In this document: positions 58,453 to 64,000 of the stretch, piece after piece
Numbering within the stretch: position 1 is the stretch's first letter
Layout: every line of letters begins with the position of its first letter
NCBI RefSeq assembly: GCF_003351745.1
Contig: NZ_CP031222.1
Location: 2,772,207-2,836,206 of the forward strand
DNA length: 64,000 bases
Source of the DNA: Aquirhabdus parva
GTDB taxonomy: Bacteria > Pseudomonadota > Gammaproteobacteria > Pseudomonadales > Moraxellaceae
Reading direction: 5' to 3'
Program-made: the position numbers and the translations under genes
The notes under the pieces: model-generated
What the model was told of the DNA's origin: nothing
Database searches by the model: none
Seen by the model: the letters and a program-made list of their open reading frames with translations, nothing else

Positions 58453-59385
58453 ATGGCAAAGTATCGAATACTCAGTCTGGATGGCGGCGGTCTACGCGGT
58501 CTCATCACTGCCCGCTTGCTTGATCGCCTTAACAAACATCAGGATATTGCAGGATGGCTTGATGGCGTTCAATTCTATGCAGGCACATCCACGGGCGGCA
58601 TTCTTGCGCTGGGGCTGGCTGCGGGCAAAACACCTAACGACATTGGTGATCTCTACAAAGATAAAGGCCGAGAGATTTTTGATGATAGTCTTTGGGATGA
58701 TATCCGCGATCTGGGCCGGACTATCGGTGCGGAGTACTCAAATAAAAACTTAAAAGCAGAACTCAAAGCCATCTTCGGTAATCAGAAAATCACCGACCTC
58801 AGCAAGAAGGTCGCCATCCCAACCTTTGATCTCGACAATGGTGCACCAGCAAACCAGCGAACATGGAAACCCAAGATTTTCCATAACTTTAAGGGTTCAG
58901 ACTGTGATGATGACTGCTTGATTGCAGACGTCGCCCTCTATACCAGTGCTGCGCCGACTTACTTCCCTTCAGCCGATGGCTATATCGATGGGGGCGTCTT
59001 CGCCAATAATCCCAGCGTGGTGGCGATTGCACAGGCGATCTCACAGAAGAATGATCCTACTGAGCGAGCAAGTCTTGATGAACTGGTTTTGCTATCTGTT
59101 GGCACGGGTGTAAGTCTGACTTATATCAAAGGACAAACCCTCGACTGGGGTTATGCGCAGTGGATCAAGCCACTGATCAATGTCTTGACCGATGGGGTGT
59201 CTGGCGTATCGGATTATCAATCGCGTGAACTACTAAATGATCGTTATCATCGACTACAGATTGTCTTCGCACCCAATGAGACGATTCCATTGGATGCGGT
59301 TGATAAGCTAGATCGTATGGAGCAGATCGCAGCAGAGTTTAATCTGGATGAGACCGTGGCGTGGATTAAGGATGAGTGGCTTTAA
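58453..59385 (+). CDS. Patatin-like phospholipase
   Basis: 310 residues, soluble, no signal peptide. Oxyanion loop GGGLRG (12-17), nucleophile elbow GTSTGG (serine about 46) and DGGVFANNP (catalytic Asp) make the Ser-Asp dyad. The compact single-domain form with short C-terminus resembles bacterial cytosolic patatins, including CapV-type effectors of CBASS; however, no CD-NTase, Cap2 or Cap3 gene is nearby, so an ordinary lipase/acyl hydrolase is as likely. Confidence 0.92.
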   Translation: MAKYRILSLDGGGLRGLITARLLDRLNKHQDIAGWLDGVQFYAGTSTGGILALGLAAGKTPNDIGDLYKDKGREIFDDSLWDDIRDLGRTIGAEYSNKNLKAELKAIFGNQKITDLSKKVAIPTFDLDNGAPANQRTWKPKIFHNFKGSDCDDDCLIADVALYTSAAPTYFPSADGYIDGGVFANNPSVVAIAQAISQKNDPTERASLDELVLLSVGTGVSLTYIKGQTLDWGYAQWIKPLINVLTDGVSGVSDYQSRELLNDRYHRLQIVFAPNETIPLDAVDKLDRMEQIAAEFNLDETVAWIKDEWL

Positions 59386-59420
59386 ATCCGAAACTATGGA
59401 TCAGAACACTCCAATATTAA

Positions 59421-60479
59421 TTATTTACTTTTAGGTAGATAAGTTAAGCACTGTTTAATACTTTCTTTAGGAAGGAAAACACTGGGAGGCGTTCCTTCAC
59501 CGTAAGCCCCAAACTCTTCAACATCAAACATAAATTGCAAGCCCAAAGGCGATGGGAGAAACTTTACCTGTTTGTAAGATTGCTGAGTAATTTTAAAGTA
59601 TTTAGCACCACTTATTTCTCCCAACCCTTTGCGAACTAAATTAGAGAGCATTGCTAAGCAAGTCGGTGAGAATTTTAAAAAATGATCTAAAAATACTTCC
59701 TGTGATATACCAGATGCCCAAATATAATGTCTAGTAAGAGAACTATAGTGCCCATGTGCTGATCCTGCGTCATACCACCAAAACTCACTACTCAGACTCA
59801 ATAAATTATTGTAGTAGCCAAGAATATAGATACCATTACTGCATTCCTGATCATGATCACATATAGCTGCATCTTCTAAGTTTCTTTTATCGATTTTCTC
59901 ATCATTAAAAACAGGAAAAACGGCACTAAACTTAAAAGGACGAGTTGGATCAATAAATCCGACTTCATAAGACTCTAGTGGACGCGATGCATAAATACTT
60001 TTATGGGTCACTGATATCTCTTTGTATACGCTAATTTGTTGCATTGAGAAATTCAGCGTTTTTTTCTTTTGGTTCGCAGTATGCGTCCATATTCCCGATG
60101 CATTCTTTTTATCATTAGATAGCGTCCCAACAAACTCTTCTTTATAGAGCACCTTCCCTTCAGTATTCGGATCATCAGCTATTACTGAGAGTGTAAAAGA
60201 GTCTCCTTGAAAAGAACTCTGCCTAATTCCGATAGCCTCGCCTTTCAATTGTCTGGGATATTGATATGAGGAATATTTCTCATCCTCTTTAGAATAGTAC
60301 AGTGTCATTTGAAAAGGCGTTCCGTCAGAGAAACGACCTTCATAAAAACCACCTACAATGGATTCAATACGGCTTTTATCTTTTAAATAGTTAACATCTG
60401 GATTATCCGTATCAGCAAAAGCACACTGCCAGAGACATAAAATTTGAACTACAAAGAGGAGTATCAGCTTATTTTTCAT
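59421..60479 (-). CDS. Exported protein with DUF3298-like C-terminus
   Basis: 352 residues from ATG 60479; a signal peptide (KLILLFVVQILCLWQCAFA) begins here, so the longer frame to 60545 is rejected. The middle is beta-rich (GGFYEGRFSDGTPFQMTLYY; GIWTHTANQKKKTLNFSM). The end FDVEEFGAYGEGTPPSVFLPKESIKQCL resembles the RsiV/DUF3298 fold. Four cysteines in the mature part may pair. AT-rich. Function unknown. Confidence 0.7.
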   Translation of the reverse strand: MKNKLILLFVVQILCLWQCAFADTDNPDVNYLKDKSRIESIVGGFYEGRFSDGTPFQMTLYYSKEDEKYSSYQYPRQLKGEAIGIRQSSFQGDSFTLSVIADDPNTEGKVLYKEEFVGTLSNDKKNASGIWTHTANQKKKTLNFSMQQISVYKEISVTHKSIYASRPLESYEVGFIDPTRPFKFSAVFPVFNDEKIDKRNLEDAAICDHDQECSNGIYILGYYNNLLSLSSEFWWYDAGSAHGHYSSLTRHYIWASGISQEVFLDHFLKFSPTCLAMLSNLVRKGLGEISGAKYFKITQQSYKQVKFLPSPLGLQFMFDVEEFGAYGEGTPPSVFLPKESIKQCLTYLPKSK

Positions 60480-60585
60480 AGTTATTAGTCTGATGATAGG
60501 TGTTAGGCAATTTGGCATCATGTACAGAATGAAGTAGTTCTTCATCTCTATGCTACTTCATTACCCTACTACAAACATATGCAAT

Positions 60586-61872
60586 TCAAGCTGTTTTTTT
60601 CATCATCAACAACGCAATCAGCGTGATCAATGCCGCCGTTGATAAATAAAAGCCGACATAGGCCAACCCATAATGCCCCGCCAACCATGTCGCGATATAC
60701 GGCGCAAGCGATGCACCCAGAATCCCTGCAAAGTTAAACGCCAATGACGAACCCGTATAGCGCACAGGTGTGGGGAATAACTCGGCAAGTGCAGTGCCTA
60801 ATGGTCCATAAGTAAACCCTAGAAGCACCGAACCAATACTGAGGCACACGAGCATTGCCCCCGCATCAGTCGTGGCAAACAGCGGCTCAAAGCCCAGTCC
60901 AAATGCAAGGATAGCAAGCGTCACAGCAATCAATACGGTGCGCGGACTATAGCGATCAGAAAGAAGCGCAGACAATGGGATGGTCAAGCAAAAGAATAAA
61001 ATGGCGATCATCTGCAAGACTAAGAAGTCTTTGCGAGCAAAATGTAAGGCGGTGGTGCCCCAACTTAAGGTGAAGATCACGATCAAATAGATCAACACAA
61101 AACCTGCCAGCGCGACAAAGGTCCCAAGAAGTACCCGACCGCCATACTCTTTAAACACCGTACTGATCGGCAGCTTGACGCGTTCATTATTAGCAATCGC
61201 CTTTTGGAATTCTGGGGTTTCAGTCAACTTCAAGCGGACATAGAGACCGACCACAACCAACACGCTACTGAGCAAAAATGGAATGCGCCAGCCATAGTCA
61301 AAGAACTGGGCATCAGTCAGCGTCTTGCTCAGGATTAAAAATATTCCCGTGGAGCATAGGAAGCCGAGCGGGGCACCCATTTGTGGAAACATGCCGTACC
61401 ACGCCCGTTTGCCTTGCGGTGCATTTTCGGTGGCGAGCAAGACTGCCCCGCCCCACTCTCCGCCCAGCCCCAAGCCCTGACCAAAGCGACATAAGGCCAG
61501 TAACAAAGGTGCAAGGATACCGATGGATGCATAAGTCGGGAGTAAACCGATGATGACCGTTGAGAGTCCCATGGTCAGCAAGGCTGCAACCAAAGTGACT
61601 TTACGTCCTACTCGATCGCCAAAGTGACCAAACACCGCAGAGCCAATCGGGCGTGCAATAAAGGCTAAGGCAAAGGTGGCAAACGACTGCAACGCCGCTG
61701 TGGTGGGATCACCCGCAGGGAAAAACAACTTGGGGAAAACCAATACCGCAGCAGTGGCGAAGATATAGAAGTCAAAGAATTCGATGGTGGTGCCAATCAG
61801 ACTGGCAAAGAGGACTTGAGCGGGCGAATTAGCGGAAGAGTGGGCAGATATATCCGTACGTGTTGTCGTCAT
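60586..61872 (-). CDS. MHS-type MFS transporter A
   Basis: 428 residues, twelve membrane helices. N-terminal LFASLIGTTIEFFDFYIFATAAVLVFPKLFFP, GHFGDRVGRK (helix 2-3 loop) and GLGLGGEWGGAVLLATENAP are hallmarks of metabolite:H+ symporters related to ShiA, ProP and YhjE. Substrate is probably an organic acid, aromatic or betaine-like compound, not further defined. It lies 147 bp downstream of a close paralogue (about 80 percent alike by eye). Confidence 0.93.
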   Translation of the reverse strand: MTTTRTDISAHSSANSPAQVLFASLIGTTIEFFDFYIFATAAVLVFPKLFFPAGDPTTAALQSFATFALAFIARPIGSAVFGHFGDRVGRKVTLVAALLTMGLSTVIIGLLPTYASIGILAPLLLALCRFGQGLGLGGEWGGAVLLATENAPQGKRAWYGMFPQMGAPLGFLCSTGIFLILSKTLTDAQFFDYGWRIPFLLSSVLVVVGLYVRLKLTETPEFQKAIANNERVKLPISTVFKEYGGRVLLGTFVALAGFVLIYLIVIFTLSWGTTALHFARKDFLVLQMIAILFFCLTIPLSALLSDRYSPRTVLIAVTLAILAFGLGFEPLFATTDAGAMLVCLSIGSVLLGFTYGPLGTALAELFPTPVRYTGSSLAFNFAGILGASLAPYIATWLAGHYGLAYVGFYLSTAALITLIALLMMKKTA

Positions 61873-61962
61873 AAGTCATCCCCTTTGCGCTTTAATTCAA
61901 AATGATAGAACACCACACGTGTTATAAACGTTTTTCTCAGCCTTTGCTAAAAATCCAGATTA

Positions 61963-61982
61963 GGCGTACATCCATGTACGCC
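61963..61982. repeat. 20-bp inverted repeat between MHS transporters
   Basis: GGCGTACAT (61963-61971), CC, ATGTACGCC (61974-61982), perfect 9-bp arms. Downstream of transporter B and upstream of transporter A; no T run directly after it. Confidence 0.6.
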
Positions 61983-62019
61983 CCATACATCGTCCTTGAG
62001 GGAATTGCCCGTTTACGAG

Positions 62020-63297
62020 TTAGTCCGCTTTCTTGATCATCAGCAGTGCTGCTAATGTCAGCACTCCCGCAGCAGCCAAATAATAACCAACATAAGCCAA
62101 GCCGTAGTGACCCGCTAACCACGTGGCGATATACGGTGCCAGTGATGCACCGACAATACCGGCCAAGTTAAATGCAAGCGATGCGCCAGTATAGCGAACG
62201 GCTGTCGGGAAAAGCTCTGACAGCGCAGTGCCGAGTGGCCCATAGGTTAAACCCATGAGGCTTAGACCAATTGCCAGGAATGCGAGCACTTCAAATGAGC
62301 TACTTGCCGTAAACAGTGGTGCAAAACACAGACCAAAAACAATAATCGCAATCGTTGCCGCAATCAGCATGGTGCGTGAACTAAAACGATCAGCAAGCAG
62401 TGCAGAAACTGGAATCGCCAGACCAAAGAACAACACACCGCCCATTTGCAGGATCAGGAAGTCCTTACGGGTGTAGTGCAGTGCGCTGGTCCCCCAGCTA
62501 AGTGCAAACACAGTCATGAGATAAAACAATACGAAAGTAGCCAGCGCTGCGAATGTACCGACCAACACTTTACCGCCATGCTGAGACAACACCGTGCCTA
62601 TCGGCAGTTTGACGCGTTCGTTGTTTTCAATCGCTTTTTTAAATGCTGGGGTTTCATGCAAGGTCAAACGTACATATAGACCGACCAAGACCAATAAGCT
62701 ACTGGCCAGAAACGGAATACGCCAGCCAAAATCAAAGAACTGCGCTTCGGTTAACGATTGAGTCAATAGCAAAAATAAACCGGTGGAGCACAGAAATCCA
62801 ATTGGCGCACCCAATTGTGGAAACATGCCGTACCATGCGCGTTTACCCGCAGGCGCATTTTCAGTGGCGAGCAATACCGCACCACCCCACTCCCCGCCCA
62901 AGCCCAGACCCTGACCAAAGCGGCAGAGCGCCAACAGCAATGGTGCCAGCACCCCAATCGACGCGTAGGTTGGCAGTAAGCCAATGATGACGGTCGAGAT
63001 CCCCATGGTCAGCAGTGCCGCGACCAGTGTGGCTTTGCGACCAATCCGGTCACCAAAATGACCAAAGACTGCTGAGCCAATCGGACGCGCAAAAAACGCG
63101 AGGGCAAAAGTCGCTAGGGACTGCAAGGTTGCGGAAGTCGCATCGCCTGCAGGGAAAAAGAGTTTAGGAAAAACCAATACCGCTGCCGTGGCATAGATAT
63201 AAAAGTCAAAAAACTCAATCGTGGTACCAATCAGACTAGCAAAAAGGACTTGAGCCGGTGAGTTGGTTTTGGAGAGCGCATGGGATTGAGACATCAA
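62020..63297 (-). CDS. MHS-type MFS transporter B, paralogue of A
   Basis: 425 residues, colinear with the transporter at 60586 and sharing all its signatures (SLIGTTIEFFDFYIYATA, GHFGDRIGRK, GLGLGGEWGGAVLL). Clearest differences lie in residues 200-260 and 320-345, including loops and helices 7-9. Tandem duplication with possible substrate split. Start ATG 63297 or 63294. Confidence 0.93.
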   Translation of the reverse strand: MMSQSHALSKTNSPAQVLFASLIGTTIEFFDFYIYATAAVLVFPKLFFPAGDATSATLQSLATFALAFFARPIGSAVFGHFGDRIGRKATLVAALLTMGISTVIIGLLPTYASIGVLAPLLLALCRFGQGLGLGGEWGGAVLLATENAPAGKRAWYGMFPQLGAPIGFLCSTGLFLLLTQSLTEAQFFDFGWRIPFLASSLLVLVGLYVRLTLHETPAFKKAIENNERVKLPIGTVLSQHGGKVLVGTFAALATFVLFYLMTVFALSWGTSALHYTRKDFLILQMGGVLFFGLAIPVSALLADRFSSRTMLIAATIAIIVFGLCFAPLFTASSSFEVLAFLAIGLSLMGLTYGPLGTALSELFPTAVRYTGASLAFNLAGIVGASLAPYIATWLAGHYGLAYVGYYLAAAGVLTLAALLMIKKAD

Positions 63298-63398
63298 TGA
63301 TTGCTCATATTTTGGATTTATTGAAAGAACTAAAGCGAATTTAGAAGAGGCGTAGTCTAGTCGATTTTTAACCGAGTGTTAAGGGATGTAAACGGATT

Positions 63399-63421
63399 AG
63401 ATCGCCATGCGCAGGCGATCT
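63399..63421. repeat. Hairpin downstream of the LRAT-like gene
   Basis: AGATCGCC (63399-63406) / GGCGATCT (63414-63421), 8-bp arms, 7-nt loop. Lies just after the minus-strand gene ending at 63452; no T run on that strand, so terminator status is open. Confidence 0.5.
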
Positions 63422-63451
63422 ATCGAAACATCTTTTTTTATAATGAGGTGA

Positions 63452-63916
63452 TTAGGATTGCACACGTGCCAAATGGCGTGCTTCCTGAACTGCGCGCCAG
63501 CCTGCCGCTACTTTGGAGGCCAAATTACCAATCCCTTCAAGCGTCGCAAAGCTAATGGCAGCAGCATTGAAGGTGAGTTTTTTGATTTGTGCACTGGAGT
63601 GCACGCCTGAGATGCACCAACTGACAAAGTGCTCGCAGTTATTAAACAAGATGTGATAGTCGTCTTCGCCCAAGCGGCTATAGGCGCGCTCAACGCTCTC
63701 TGCTCGGTCGAACTTGCGGTCATGCTCTTGCACCCAAAAGCCAAAGCCGTTATCAAAACGTTCAAGCGAAGTAATCGCAACAGGGCCTTTTACTGCGAAA
63801 CCATCGATAAAGCCCGCATAATGCATGACGCGTTGATCACCGATATAGATGCCATGATGGGTAAAACCCATTCTTGGGGTGACGACATGATCACCGAGGC
63901 TGACTGACTTGCTCAC
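63452..63916 (-). CDS. LRAT-like (lecithin-retinol acyltransferase family) protein
   Basis: 154 residues. The NlpC/P60-LRAT circular permutation is shown by LGDHVVTPRMGFTHHGIYIG (catalytic His, about 21) and NNCEHFVSWC (catalytic Cys, about 93). The C-terminal helix (about 110-140) is hydrophobic and could insert in a membrane. Vertebrate relatives are phospholipid acyltransferases or thiolesterases; bacterial members are uncharacterised. It is preceded by a 36-bp tandem repeat. Confidence 0.85.
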   Translation of the reverse strand: MSKSVSLGDHVVTPRMGFTHHGIYIGDQRVMHYAGFIDGFAVKGPVAITSLERFDNGFGFWVQEHDRKFDRAESVERAYSRLGEDDYHILFNNCEHFVSWCISGVHSSAQIKKLTFNAAAISFATLEGIGNLASKVAAGWRAVQEARHLARVQS

Positions 63917-63926
63917 ACGCTATCTC

Positions 63927-64000
63927 CAACAAACAAAGGCGCTGCCACCTCAAAAAAATGCTCAACAAACAAAGGCGCTGCCACCTCAAAAAAATGCTCA
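63927..64000. repeat. 36-bp tandem repeat at window edge
   Basis: Copy 1 63927-63962 and copy 2 63963-63998 are identical; bases 63999-64000 match the start of a third copy. The unit contains GGCGCTGCCACCTC and an A7 run. It lies 11 bp upstream of the LRAT-like gene, in its promoter region, and continues beyond the window. Confidence 0.85.

Noticed and set aside
58453-59385. CBASS system around the patatin gene
   Set aside because: No CD-NTase, E1/E2-like or JAB-like gene within the window on either side.
63927-64000. CRISPR array
   Set aside because: The 36-bp units abut directly with no spacers between them.

Overview
The window looks like chromosomal DNA of a gammaproteobacterium, most probably a Moraxellaceae member (Acinetobacter relative). 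This is an inference from gene content and neighbourhoods (mlaFEDCB, recG-comF-corA, hemF-aroE, ackA-pta, a HAD phosphatase followed by rppH-ptsP, dxs near ribA), not from a search. No rRNA, tRNA, CRISPR, insertion sequence or prophage was recognised. Base composition is moderate, with AT-richer accessory spots near 11.1-11.9 kb, 52.2-53.3 kb, 57.5-58.4 kb and 59.4-60.5 kb.

Layout: 0-6 kb holds a YpfJ-type zinc metallopeptidase, outer-membrane phospholipase A, a DEAD-box RNA helicase with a long structured leader, and a MetA-like beta-barrel. 6-11 kb is a compact accessory cluster: an MFS exporter, a divergent TetR regulator, and a two-gene unit (sugar-lactone oxidase and a PLP fold-III enzyme). 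It is tied together by two copies of the same double operator. 11.8-15.2 kb is the Mla phospholipid-transport operon. 15.2-18.9 kb is a minimal ABC polysaccharide-export cassette with a two-domain glycosyltransferase. 19-26 kb carries corA, comF, recG, two duplicated small lipoproteins, a membrane protein with a degenerate GGDEF domain, and suhB. 26-37 kb carries a TonB-dependent receptor, an unknown protein, dxs, ribA, an O-antigen-ligase-like protein and hemF-aroE. 37-44 kb carries a small exported protein, a LysR/EamA pair, an acyl-CoA dehydrogenase, kptA, an alpha/beta hydrolase and a PspC-like protein. 44-52 kb has two tandem M13 peptidases and ackA-pta. 52-64 kb has small orphan genes, HAD/rppH/ptsP, a TPR protein, a patatin phospholipase, an exported protein, two tandem MHS-type MFS transporters, an LRAT-like protein and a 36-bp tandem repeat that runs off the window.

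Three tandem duplications occur (lipoproteins, M13 peptidases, MHS transporters). The most unusual signals are the shared double operator of the TetR cluster, the hairpin between Shine-Dalgarno and start codon of the helicase gene within a hairpin-rich leader, and the degenerate GGDEF protein. Several gene starts were moved from the longest open frame on the basis of ribosome-binding sites, ATGA overlaps or family N-termini; these choices are explained in each entry.
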